DNA from: an uncultured Collinsella sp.
Lineage (GTDB): Bacteria > Actinomycetota > Coriobacteriia > Coriobacteriales > Coriobacteriaceae
Direction of reading: 5' to 3'
Length of the DNA: 64,000 nucleotides
Assembly: GCA_959019775.1 (NCBI GenBank)
Contig: CAUEPS010000007.1
Span: 10,784 to 74,783, forward strand
Part shown: positions 56,766-64,000 of the stretch, in pieces
Layout of the letters: each line of letters begins with the position of its first letter
How positions within the stretch are numbered: the first letter of the stretch is position 1
Notes under the pieces: generated by a model
What the model saw: the letters and a program-made list of their open reading frames with translations, nothing else
Told to the model about the DNA's origin: nothing
Database searches by the model: none
Translations under genes and position numbers: made by a program

Positions 56766-57976
56766 TGAGCATCGCTGATCGCTTTAAGAATGGAATAACG
56801 CGTCGAGGTTTTGTGCTGGGTGGCGCCGCTACCGGTGCTGCTGCCGTACTGGCCGGTTGCTCGAAAAAAACGGGCACGAGTGATGACGCCGCTGGCGAGC
56901 CGCAGGTTATCAAGGACGATTCGAAGATTGTCTCGATCACCGATGAGTACGAAGCTGTCGATATCGATCTTGAGCCTGCGGCCTCGTGGACGCTGCCGCT
57001 GGGCACGCTGCTGTACTACTGCGATGGCGACTACGCTGCCGCGATGATGGCGCCCGCTTCTGCCCTGCATGCCAATACGCTTGGTGTGCTCAACCTAGGC
57101 GATGGCTCGCTTACCACACTTATTGAGGATCCCATTGAGGGAACCGGTTATGCGTTTTACGACGTTCGCGCGGGTGATGGCGTGTTCGCGTGGGTCGAAA
57201 TGAACTTTGCCAATGCGTCCTGGAAACTCTATGCGCAAAACCTTGCAGGCTCCTCCCTTACCGGCAACGCTGTCGAGCTCGACCGCGGTGGCGAAAACTA
57301 CGATCCGCCGCTCTTCACAGCGTATGGGTCGTCGGTCATCTGGTATAAGATGCCTTCGTCCGGCGGCACCAAGACGAGTAACGATTCGTACTGCTACCGT
57401 CAGTCGCCCAGCGAGTCCAAGCCTGAGGTTATTTGGAAGTCGACGGGCCGCTTCGCATCCACCCCGCGTGTGAGCGACGGCATCCTGACCATCTCGCCCC
57501 GCGTGCACAATGATGAGGGCGTCTATTACGGTATGACGGCGATCGACCTGACTGACGGCAACAACACGAAGCGAGCTCAGCTGGTGCTTCCTTCGTCGGT
57601 TTCGCCTTTCGAGGCCGTGTATATGGGCGACACCTTCGTGTTCTCCATTGAGGCGACGTATAGCGGTGTGGGTAGCCTGGGCAATATGGGCACCTATATC
57701 GGTAACGAGGGCGGGCCGTATCTCTTCCTTTCGCGTGAGCCGCTCGCGTGCGCTGCGGGAAGGAAAAACAAATACCTGGTTAAGGTTCAGGCGTCGCATT
57801 TTTTGATTGACACTTCGGCTAAGACCTACGGCTCGCTTCTGTCACCCGACCGAGCTTTGGAGTATGGCGATTATCCTGCTACGGCGGGTAAATCGAACTC
57901 GTTCTTAACGTACGCAACGGTGCGTAACAGCCAGGGAATTCCCGAGACGGTTACCGCTCGCTTGTTCTCTCTTTAG
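56765..57976 (+). CDS. Tat-exported lipoprotein, unknown function
   Basis: The 403-residue protein has a twin-arginine signal (ITRRGFVLGGAATGAAAVLA) with lipobox LAGC at about residue 35. The mature part looks like a beta-propeller or similar repeat fold (GDGVFAWVEMNFANASWKLY, GGTKTSNDSYCYRQSPSESK) and has no catalytic motif I recognise. Translationally coupled to the TSCPD gene by TAATG. The two genes are likely one operon. Confidence 0.85.
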   Translation: MSIADRFKNGITRRGFVLGGAATGAAAVLAGCSKKTGTSDDAAGEPQVIKDDSKIVSITDEYEAVDIDLEPAASWTLPLGTLLYYCDGDYAAAMMAPASALHANTLGVLNLGDGSLTTLIEDPIEGTGYAFYDVRAGDGVFAWVEMNFANASWKLYAQNLAGSSLTGNAVELDRGGENYDPPLFTAYGSSVIWYKMPSSGGTKTSNDSYCYRQSPSESKPEVIWKSTGRFASTPRVSDGILTISPRVHNDEGVYYGMTAIDLTDGNNTKRAQLVLPSSVSPFEAVYMGDTFVFSIEATYSGVGSLGNMGTYIGNEGGPYLFLSREPLACAAGRKNKYLVKVQASHFLIDTSAKTYGSLLSPDRALEYGDYPATAGKSNSFLTYATVRNSQGIPETVTARLFSL

Positions 57977-58037
57977 TCTCCGAGGGGTTAAAAAGGGCTC
58001 GACAGGGGAATAAGCGCGTTGTGACTATGAGTACCGC

Positions 58038-58076
58038 CCGCCGAGCTATCGCACCCATGCGATACCCGGTGGGCTC
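58038..58076 (+). promoter_or_regulatory. Nested hairpin upstream of the response regulator
   Basis: Outer arms GCCCGCC / GGTGGGC enclose TATCGCA / TGCGATA. There is no T-run, so it is less likely a simple terminator for the lipoprotein gene. It may be leader RNA structure of the 58131 operon. Confidence 0.4.
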
Positions 58077-58130
58077 AGGTGCGTTAAAATGAGCTTGTTC
58101 TTAGCTAATTGAGACAGAGGGGGCCGTGTT

Positions 58131-58853
58131 ATGACTTCAGATGCAAAAAAGATTCTGCTGGTCGAGGATGAGAAGGCAATCCGTGACGCTGTCGCTGCCT
58201 ATCTCGAGCGCGAGGGCTATTGGGTTGTGGGCGTGGGCGACGGCCAGTCCGCTATCGAGGAGTTCGAGAAGCATCAGTTCGACCTGGTTGTGCTCGACCT
58301 CATGCTCCCCAAGATTCCCGGCGAGCGCGTTTGCCGCACCATTCGCGACACCTCGGATGTCCCCATCATTATGCTGACGGCCAAGGGCGAGATCGAGGAC
58401 CGTATTATCGGCCTCGAGCTCGGTGCCGACGACTATCTGATCAAGCCGTTCTCGCCGCGCGAGCTTGTCGCGCGCGTGCGCGCCTTGTTCCGCCGTGCCC
58501 ACCAGGCCGATGAGCCGGCCGTCGAGGTGCTCGACTTTGGCGATCTGGTCATTGACATCTCGGGCCACAAGATTTTGGTCGAGGGCAAGGAAGTTGACCT
58601 GACGGCTTCCGAGTTCAAGCTGCTCACCACGCTTGCCCGTCACCCCGGCCGCGTCTACAACCGCATGGAGCTGGTCGAGAAGGTGCTCGGCTACGACTTT
58701 GAGGGTTACGAGCGCACCATCGACAGCCACGTGAAGAACCTTCGCGCCAAGCTGGGCGACGACCCCAAGAAGCCCAAGTGGCTCTACACCGTCCACGGTG
58801 TCGGCTACCGCTTCGAGGCTCCGACCAAGACCGATAAGTCGGACGAGAAATAA
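58131..58853 (+). CDS. OmpR-family response regulator
   Basis: The 240-residue protein has a receiver domain with the phospho-acceptor Asp in DLVVLDLMLPKIPGERVC (about residue 55), Lys in YLIKPFSPRELVARV and a C-terminal winged helix (SEFKLLTTLARHPGRVYNRM, RTIDSHVKNLRAKLGDDP). Starts an operon with the histidine kinase 12 bases downstream. Its target genes are not evident here. Confidence 0.96.
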   Translation: MTSDAKKILLVEDEKAIRDAVAAYLEREGYWVVGVGDGQSAIEEFEKHQFDLVVLDLMLPKIPGERVCRTIRDTSDVPIIMLTAKGEIEDRIIGLELGADDYLIKPFSPRELVARVRALFRRAHQADEPAVEVLDFGDLVIDISGHKILVEGKEVDLTASEFKLLTTLARHPGRVYNRMELVEKVLGYDFEGYERTIDSHVKNLRAKLGDDPKKPKWLYTVHGVGYRFEAPTKTDKSDEK

Positions 58854-58865
58854 AGGAAATCACAT

Positions 58866-60431
58866 ATGACACCTGCGCGCTTTGAAATCGGGCAAAAGCA
58901 TAAGCAGGAGAACGAGGCGGGTTCCAAGGCTAGTTGGAACACGCCTCGTTCCGATTCACGGCCAACGATGAGCTATCCCTCGCGCATGGCCCTGGCTTTT
59001 GCCCTGACATCGCTCATGACGGTATTGGTGTTGGTGGGCGTAGTCTCCGTTGTATGGGGCACGGTTTTTACGGATTACACGCGCTCCAATATTGTCGAAA
59101 TCGCCAATTCCGCTGCCGAAAAGTTGGCAACGTCATATGAGGAAAACGGTTCTTGGACTGCGGGGGAGCTGCGTACGGTCGCGACATCGAGTTTGGTGTC
59201 CGACGATCTTGGTATGCAGGTCGTCAATAAAAAGGGCGTCATCGTCTACGACGACTCGTGGCCCTCGGCAAGCGCTACTGCCGATGTACGCGAAAATCAG
59301 GCGACGACCGACGGTACGAGCGGAAAGAAGGCATCGCACAGTCCAGTCTCGTCTGCTCCCACCGATTCCAATAGTGTTGCCAATGTTGAGATCGTGACGT
59401 CCTCCGGCGAGCACGTGGGTCAGGTCAAATTGTGGGCGATTGGCTCCGATGCCCTGCTCACCAGGGCAGACTCAGCATTCAGAGAGAAGACCTTTAACGC
59501 CATGGCCCTTGCCGCGGTTGTGGCCGTCTGCATCTCGGTCGTTATCGGAGCGCTCATGTCGCGCATGCTCACCAAGCCGATTCATCGTATTACCAGCACT
59601 GCCAAGCAGATTCGCGATGGAGACCTGTCCGCTCGTACGGACTTGCGCGGCGATGATGAGATCGATCAGCTGGGAGAGACCTTCGACGAGATGGCCACCT
59701 CGCTCGAAAAGGATATGAAGCACGAGAAGCGCCTGACCTCTGATGTTGCCCACGAGCTGCGTACGCCGCTCATGGCTATGCTTGCAACGGTCGAGGCCAT
59801 GCAGGACGGCGTGTATCCCACCGACGATGAGCATCTGGAGACGGTCGCTTCCGAGACGCGTCGTCTGGCCCGTCTGGTGCAGCAGATGCTCGACCTGTCG
59901 CGCATGGAAAACAGTACCGCGCCGCTCAACCTGGAGCCGGTGGACATGGTGCCGTTTGTGCGTTCGATTGTGAATGGCCAGGAGCGCCTGTTTGCCGACC
60001 GTGACCTGCGTTTGCGCTTTGCAGATGAGACGCAGGGTCACGATGACGTTGTCGAGGCCGATCCCGACATGATCACGCAATGCGTCATCAACCTCATGAG
60101 TAATGCCATGCGCTATACCCCCGAGGGCGGATGGGTCGTGGTGTCGGTGCTCAGTGACCGTAAACACGTCGATATTGCGGTCTCGGACACGGGCATTGGA
60201 ATCGCCAAGGAAGACCTGTCGCGCATCTTCGGTCGTTTTTGGCGTGCCGACGCCAGTCGCGCCCGCGAGGCGGGCGGTCTGGGCGTGGGCCTCGCCGTGA
60301 CCAAGCAGATTGTCGAGCGTCATCATGGCTACATATCCGTGGAGTCGGAGCTTGGAAAGGGTACGACTTTTACGATTCATCTGCCTCGCGAGCACACGGC
60401 GGACGCGGCATCTACTACAATGGAGCACTAG
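58866..60431 (+). CDS. Sensor histidine kinase
   Basis: The 521-residue membrane kinase has two helices (about 37-60 and 213-235) flanking an extracellular domain of about 150 residues. A HAMP domain (LTKPIHRITSTAKQIRDGDL), HisKA with phospho-His in TSDVAHELRTPLMAML, and the ATPase domain (N box VINLMSNAMRYTPEGG, G1 VSDTGIGIAKEDLSRIFG, G2 GGLGVGLAVTKQIV) are intact. AAAGGA lies 8 bases before the ATG. Partner of the 58131 regulator; signal unknown. Confidence 0.96.
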   Translation: MTPARFEIGQKHKQENEAGSKASWNTPRSDSRPTMSYPSRMALAFALTSLMTVLVLVGVVSVVWGTVFTDYTRSNIVEIANSAAEKLATSYEENGSWTAGELRTVATSSLVSDDLGMQVVNKKGVIVYDDSWPSASATADVRENQATTDGTSGKKASHSPVSSAPTDSNSVANVEIVTSSGEHVGQVKLWAIGSDALLTRADSAFREKTFNAMALAAVVAVCISVVIGALMSRMLTKPIHRITSTAKQIRDGDLSARTDLRGDDEIDQLGETFDEMATSLEKDMKHEKRLTSDVAHELRTPLMAMLATVEAMQDGVYPTDDEHLETVASETRRLARLVQQMLDLSRMENSTAPLNLEPVDMVPFVRSIVNGQERLFADRDLRLRFADETQGHDDVVEADPDMITQCVINLMSNAMRYTPEGGWVVVSVLSDRKHVDIAVSDTGIGIAKEDLSRIFGRFWRADASRAREAGGLGVGLAVTKQIVERHHGYISVESELGKGTTFTIHLPREHTADAASTTMEH

Positions 60432-60540
60432 CTTTTCGCTATTCGGTGAAGGAGGGGTTTCGTCCCTGCCGCTCCGAGTTTGCGAAAACGTGCGGGGAAG
60501 AACCCGCATTACTGTCGTATTTAGGTAAGGAGTGACTCAC

Positions 60541-61428
60541 GTGACAACGATGGAGCGTCGTCCGGATTCCCGTGGCAAGGTTCGTGATATCTATGATGCC
60601 GGTGAAAACCTGCTGATGGTCGCCACCGACCGCATTTCTGCGTTCGACTTCATTCTTCCCGACGAGATTCCGTTTAAGGGAGAGGTGCTCAACCGCATCT
60701 CGGCATTCTGGTTCGATAAGTTTGCCGACATTGTTCCCAACCATCTCGTCTCCATCGATCCGGCGGATTTCCCCGAGGAGTTTGCCGAGTATCGTGACTA
60801 CCTCGCCGGCCGCGCCATGCTGGTCAAGAAAGCCCAGACGATTCCTATCGAGTGCATCGTCCGCGGTTATCTGACCGGTTCGGGCAAGAAGACCTATGAC
60901 GAGAACGGCACCGTATGCGGCATCCAGCTGCCCGAGGGTCTGACCGAGGCCTCCAAGCTTCCCGAGCCGCTGTTCACGCCGTCCACGAAGGCCGAGATTG
61001 GCGACCACGACGAGAACATTTCGTTCGAGCGTTGCTGCGAGATCGTGGGCGAGGACATCGCCACGCAGATTCGCGATCTGTCTCTCAAGATCTACAAGGC
61101 TGCCGCCGAGTATGCAGCGACCCGTGGCATCATCATCGCCGACACCAAGTTCGAGTTCGGTGTCATTGATGGCAAGGTTACGCTGATCGACGAGTGCCTC
61201 ACGCCCGACTCCAGCCGTTTCTGGCCCGCCGCCAGCTACGAGGAGGGCAAAATTCAGCCCAGCTACGACAAACAATTCGTCCGCAATTGGCTCAAAGCCA
61301 ACTGGGATATGACGGGGGAGACCCCGCACCTGCCCGCCGAGGTCATCGATGGCACGTCCGAGCGCTATCGCGAGGCCTTCCAGATCATCACGGGCTCCCA
61401 GTTCACAAGCATGAAGGAGAACGCATAA
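60541..61428 (+). CDS. purC: Phosphoribosylaminoimidazole-succinocarboxamide synthase
   Basis: Joins CAIR and aspartate with ATP to give SAICAR, the substrate of PurB. The 295-residue protein has RGKVRDIYDAGENLLMVATD, RISAFDFILPDEIPFKGEVL, VRGYLTGSGKKTYDENG and DTKFEFGVIDGKVTLIDE. Start GTG 60541 has AAGGAG 8 bases upstream; ATG 60550 is the alternative. Its stop is directly followed by the GTG of the next gene. Confidence 0.97.
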   Translation: MTTMERRPDSRGKVRDIYDAGENLLMVATDRISAFDFILPDEIPFKGEVLNRISAFWFDKFADIVPNHLVSIDPADFPEEFAEYRDYLAGRAMLVKKAQTIPIECIVRGYLTGSGKKTYDENGTVCGIQLPEGLTEASKLPEPLFTPSTKAEIGDHDENISFERCCEIVGEDIATQIRDLSLKIYKAAAEYAATRGIIIADTKFEFGVIDGKVTLIDECLTPDSSRFWPAASYEEGKIQPSYDKQFVRNWLKANWDMTGETPHLPAEVIDGTSERYREAFQIITGSQFTSMKENA

Positions 61429-62004
61429 GTGAGTACCCGTAGCGCCACGAACAAGCGCACGCAATCCCACGAAGTTACCGGGGTTGCGCGCAAGTCCGCC
61501 GCATCTGCTAAGCCCGCTCGCCAGGCAGCGAGCTCCGTTCGCGTCGTGCCGGCTTCGTCTAAGGCACGCCGCAAAGAGCTCGAGAAGGGTGAAAACCTGG
61601 AAGGCCTTTCCAAGGAGGAGAAGCGCGCCCGCAAGGCCAAGCAGCGTGCTCGCGAGGATCGTATCTATACGGTGTCGAATATCCTCCTTAAGCAGGATGA
61701 GGACTACACCAAGCGCCGCCGTATCTGGTGGGCCGTGCTCGCCATCGGCATGGTACTCGTCGTGGCAATTTGGGCTTCGCTCTACTTCGCTCCCGGCGGC
61801 ACGGTGTCCAGTCCCGTCCAGATGGTCGGCATCGTTTTGTCCTATGTCATCATTCTGGGTGACTTTATCTACGACTTCGTTCGTATTCGTCCCCTGCGCA
61901 ACATGTACCGCACGCAGGCCGAGGGCATGTCCGAGAACAAGCTCAACGCTCTTATCGAGCGCGCGGCTGCCGAGGAGGACAAGAAGGACTCCAAGAAGAA
62001 GTAG
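61429..62004 (+). CDS. Unknown two-helix membrane protein
   Basis: No family recognised. The 191-residue protein has a basic Ala/Ser/Arg N-terminus of about 95 residues (ARKSAASAKPARQAASSVRV, KARRKELEKGENLEGLSKEE), two hydrophobic helices (about 103-122 and 133-150) and a Lys/Glu C-terminal tail. Start is GTG 61429 immediately after purC's stop, with AAGGAG 9 bases upstream, so they are coupled. Confidence 0.85.
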   Translation: MSTRSATNKRTQSHEVTGVARKSAASAKPARQAASSVRVVPASSKARRKELEKGENLEGLSKEEKRARKAKQRAREDRIYTVSNILLKQDEDYTKRRRIWWAVLAIGMVLVVAIWASLYFAPGGTVSSPVQMVGIVLSYVIILGDFIYDFVRIRPLRNMYRTQAEGMSENKLNALIERAAAEEDKKDSKKK

Positions 62005-62034
62005 CGTTTGTATTCATACATATCGCTAAGATAT

Positions 62035-62068
62035 AAGGCGCGTCGTTTTAGCGGCGCGCCTTTTTACT
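62035..62068 (+). terminator. Terminator after purC group
   Basis: AAGGCGCG-CG / CG-CGCGCCTT stem with TTTTAG loop and TTTTTACTG tail. Confidence 0.82.
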
Positions 62069-62093
62069 GTTCTATAGATAGATGGAGTGGCAC

Positions 62094-63374
62094 ATGATTC
62101 GAGCTGCCCTGACGGTCGAAGAAGCTCTGGAGGGCATGAAGGCCCTGGAGCCCAAGATTAAAAACTATGCGCGCCTGGTTGTCCGCAAGGGCGTAAACGT
62201 CAAGCCCGGCCAGGAGGTTGTCGTTCAGTCTCCGGTCGAGTGCGCGCCCTTTGCCCGCGTGGTGGTTGCGGAGGCTTATGCCGCCGGCGCTGGCCACGTG
62301 ACGGTCATTTGGGCCGATGATGCCGTGACGAGGCTCACGTACGAGCATGTCGAGAAAAGCTATTTTGAGCAGACGCCCGAGTGGAAGCGCCTGCAACTGG
62401 ATTCCCTGGCCCAGGACGGTGCCTGCTTTATCTTTATCGAGGGTGCGGATCCTGCGGCCCTTAAGGGCATCGATCCCGCCAAGCCTGCTGCAGCTTCTAA
62501 GGCAAGGAATACGCAGTGCAAGGTCTTCCGCCGTGGACTGGACTACAACATCAACCCGTGGTGCATCGCTGGCGCTCCGGTCGTGGCATGGGCGCGCGAG
62601 GTGTTCCCGGGAGACGCCGATGAGGTTGCAATCTATAAGCTGTGGAATGCGATTCTGCACACCGCTCGTGCCGATGGCCAGGACCCGGAGAGCGACTGGG
62701 AGCTTCATGACGCGGCATTCGAAAAGAACCTGCGTTTCCTGAACGACAATCGTTTTGACCGCCTACATTACACCGCGGCAAATGGAACCGATCTGACGAT
62801 TGGCATGACGAAGGGTCACGAGTGGGCCGGCGGCAAGGGCAAGACGCCCGATGGACACCCCTTCTTCCCCAACATTCCCACCGAGGAAGTCTTCACCTCA
62901 CCCGATCGCATGCGCGCCGACGGTATCGTGTACTCGGCCATGCCGCTCATCCACCACGGCAATAAGGTCGACGATTTTTGGATTAAGTTCGAGGGCGGCC
63001 GCGTGGTGGACTACGACGCCCGTGTGGGCAAGGCAACGCTCGCAAGTATCATCGATACTGACGAGGGCGCTGCTCACCTGGGAGAGGTCGCGCTCATTTC
63101 CAAGAACACGCCGATCCGCGAAAGCGGCGTTCTGTTCTATGACACGCTCTATGACGAGAACGCTAGCTGCCATCTCGCGCTAGGAGTCGGTTTCCCCGAA
63201 TGCATCGAGGGTGGGTATGACATGTCCAAGGAGGAGCTCCTGGAGCATGGCGTTAACGTCTCGAGCACGCACGTCGATTTTATGATCGGCACGGACGACA
63301 TCGATATTGTGGGCATTACGCCTGATGGACGTGAAGTTGTGATTTTCCAGAACGGCCAATGGAGTTGGGAATAG
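62094..63374 (+). CDS. M29-family metallo-aminopeptidase
   Basis: The 426-residue protein has the thermophilic aminopeptidase layout: KNYARLVVRKGVNVKPGQEV at the N-terminus, then metal-site segments (NIPTEEVFTSPDRMRADGIV, DTDEGAAHLGEVALI, FYDTLYDENASCHLALGVG, VSSTHVDFMIG). The Glu, Glu, His, His and Asp ligand pattern of M29 enzymes is present. Cytosolic peptide trimming is the expected role. The ATG at 62094 has GGAG 6 bases upstream; the ORF from 62082 is less likely. The tRNA-Lys promoter begins inside its last codons. Confidence 0.95.
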   Translation: MIRAALTVEEALEGMKALEPKIKNYARLVVRKGVNVKPGQEVVVQSPVECAPFARVVVAEAYAAGAGHVTVIWADDAVTRLTYEHVEKSYFEQTPEWKRLQLDSLAQDGACFIFIEGADPAALKGIDPAKPAAASKARNTQCKVFRRGLDYNINPWCIAGAPVVAWAREVFPGDADEVAIYKLWNAILHTARADGQDPESDWELHDAAFEKNLRFLNDNRFDRLHYTAANGTDLTIGMTKGHEWAGGKGKTPDGHPFFPNIPTEEVFTSPDRMRADGIVYSAMPLIHHGNKVDDFWIKFEGGRVVDYDARVGKATLASIIDTDEGAAHLGEVALISKNTPIRESGVLFYDTLYDENASCHLALGVGFPECIEGGYDMSKEELLEHGVNVSSTHVDFMIGTDDIDIVGITPDGREVVIFQNGQWSWE

Positions 63375-63393
63375 TCCCAGACCGTGGTACAAT
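63365..63393 (+). promoter_or_regulatory. Promoter of tRNA-Lys, overlapping the aminopeptidase stop
   Basis: -35 TTGGGA (63365-63370) and -10 TACAAT (63388-63393), 17-base spacer, 9 bases before the tRNA. The -35 lies in the last codons of the peptidase gene. Confidence 0.65.
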
Positions 63394-63402
63394 GCCACCC
63401 GC

Positions 63403-63475
63403 GGGCCGTTAGCTCAGCTGGCAGAGCAGGGGACTTTTAATCCCAAGGTCCAGGGTTCGAACCCCTGACGGCCCA
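63403..63475 (+). tRNA. tRNA-Lys (anticodon TTT)
   Basis: Acceptor GGGCCGT / ACGGCCC, loop CTTTTAA (anticodon TTT), T arm GGGTTCGAACCCC. The bases after the discriminator A are CCC, so CCA is not encoded, unlike the other four tRNAs here. A displaced copy of its 3' end with CCA follows at 63638-63657. Confidence 0.96.
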
Positions 63476-63490
63476 CCCAAAGATTGTTGA

Positions 63491-63520
63491 GACGGTCAAC
63501 TTCGGTTGGCCGTCTTTTTT
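63491..63520 (+). terminator. Terminator after tRNA-Lys
   Basis: GACGGTCAAC / GTTGGCCGTC stem with TTCG loop and TTTTTT tail. Confidence 0.9.
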
Positions 63521-63533
63521 GTCGTCCTTTCAT

Positions 63534-63657
63534 GGGTTCGAACCCGTCGGAGCGCGGAGCTGAGTAAACGCGTGAGCGTTTGCCAGCGCAGCGCGCAAGG
63601 CGCGAAAGCGCCGCAGCGGCCGCCTGCGAAGCAGGCTGAACCCCTGACGGCCCACCA
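63534..63657 (+). repeat. tRNA-Lys-tailed hairpin array
   Basis: In order: palindromic T-arm sequence GGGTTCGAACCC (63534-63545); hairpin AAACGC-GTGA-GCGTTT (63566-63581); hairpin GGCGC-GAAA-GCGCC (63599-63612); hairpin GCCTGC-GAA-GCAGGC (63622-63636); then the last 20 bases of tRNA-Lys ending CCA (63638-63657). Same order of parts as after tRNA-Gly, with different stem sequences. Confidence 0.85.
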
Positions 63658-63668
63658 TAGAATAGAAA

Positions 63669-63696
63669 GCGATCGACTCCGGTTGGTCGCTTTTTT
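63669..63696 (+). terminator. Second terminator-like hairpin after the Lys array
   Basis: GCGATCGAC / GTTGGTCGC stem with a short loop and TTTTTTG tail, closely similar to the tRNA-Lys terminator and again followed by a T-arm-like CATGGGTTCGACCCG (63708-63722). Confidence 0.8.
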
Positions 63697-63722
63697 GTTG
63701 CGAAGGCATGGGTTCGACCCGT

Positions 63723-64000
63723 TTCTCTTTATATATAAGAACGCTTGGCGAACAAAACCTGCCTTTTACCGACGGGAAACAAATAGCTGATGCTTTTGGA
63801 GTAAAGTGGCGCTCCAGAGATGACCGATGCCTTAACACCTATAAACCAGCTGGTCATCGCCAATATCAGAAGCTGCTGCTTCGAATATGGCCTCAGTGAA
63901 GTAACTGAGGGTTCTATTCATTTGTGAACAAAATATGGAGTGCGTGATTCCCGCCCGCGGGGGCCCTCCGGTCTGGCAATATATCTCCTTGCCGCGCGGC
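63723..64000. other. End of window, no supported gene
   Basis: AT-richer than the surroundings up to about 63930. An open frame of about 60 codons ending at 63899 has no start signal or family and may be gene debris. The last 50 bases are GC-rich. Confidence 0.4.

Noticed and set aside
63708..63899. Possible small gene at the window end
   Set aside because: No start signal or family; may be debris after the tRNA-Lys array.

Overview
The window comes from a high-GC member of the Coriobacteriia and looks most like Collinsella. The basis is gene content and order around the origin, protein style, and the many palindromic repeats; this is pattern recognition, not a search. It spans the replication origin. 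Almost every gene left of about 31.8 kb is on the minus strand and most genes right of about 32.1 kb are on the plus strand, so most genes lead away from the 31820-32164 gap.

Left arm, minus strand, read outward from the origin: an ATPase/winged-helix protein, dnaA, dnaN, recF, dciA, gyrB and gyrA. Then come tRNA-Ile, a bifunctional-nuclease-family gene, two small unknown genes and typA. A plus-strand island (13.0-16.7 kb) holds two tRNA-Ser genes, a TRIC-type channel and an exported bactofilin-like protein, with a nuclease-like gene on the minus strand between two inverted palindromes. Beyond it lie the rpsF-ssb-rpsR-rplI-dnaB group, purA, purD, a NUDIX hydrolase, an ABC exporter, carA and the start of carB, which is cut by the left edge.

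Right arm: rpmH-rnpA-yidD-yidC-khpB, rsmG, three perfect parS sites, parA-parB, rlmN (minus), ddl and an exonuclease-DinG helicase, pafB-pafC (minus), a very long degenerate M28-like membrane protein, a sortase-anchored thioester adhesin (minus), tRNA-Gly, purB, a solute-binding protein paired with a diguanylate cyclase, a TSCPD protein and a Tat lipoprotein, a two-component system, purC, an M29 aminopeptidase and tRNA-Lys.

The core is conserved replication, segregation, ribosome and purine machinery. The unusual content is non-coding or accessory. tRNA-Gly and tRNA-Lys are each followed by a similar array of three short hairpins that ends in a copy of that tRNA's own 3' end. The nuclease-like ORF reads antisense through both tRNA-Ser genes. 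Long rod-like hairpins flank gyrA. A small repeat family keeps a TGGGACGGGG core between variable complementary ends. The M28-like protein has lost most of its metal ligands and carries an insert of roughly 650 residues.
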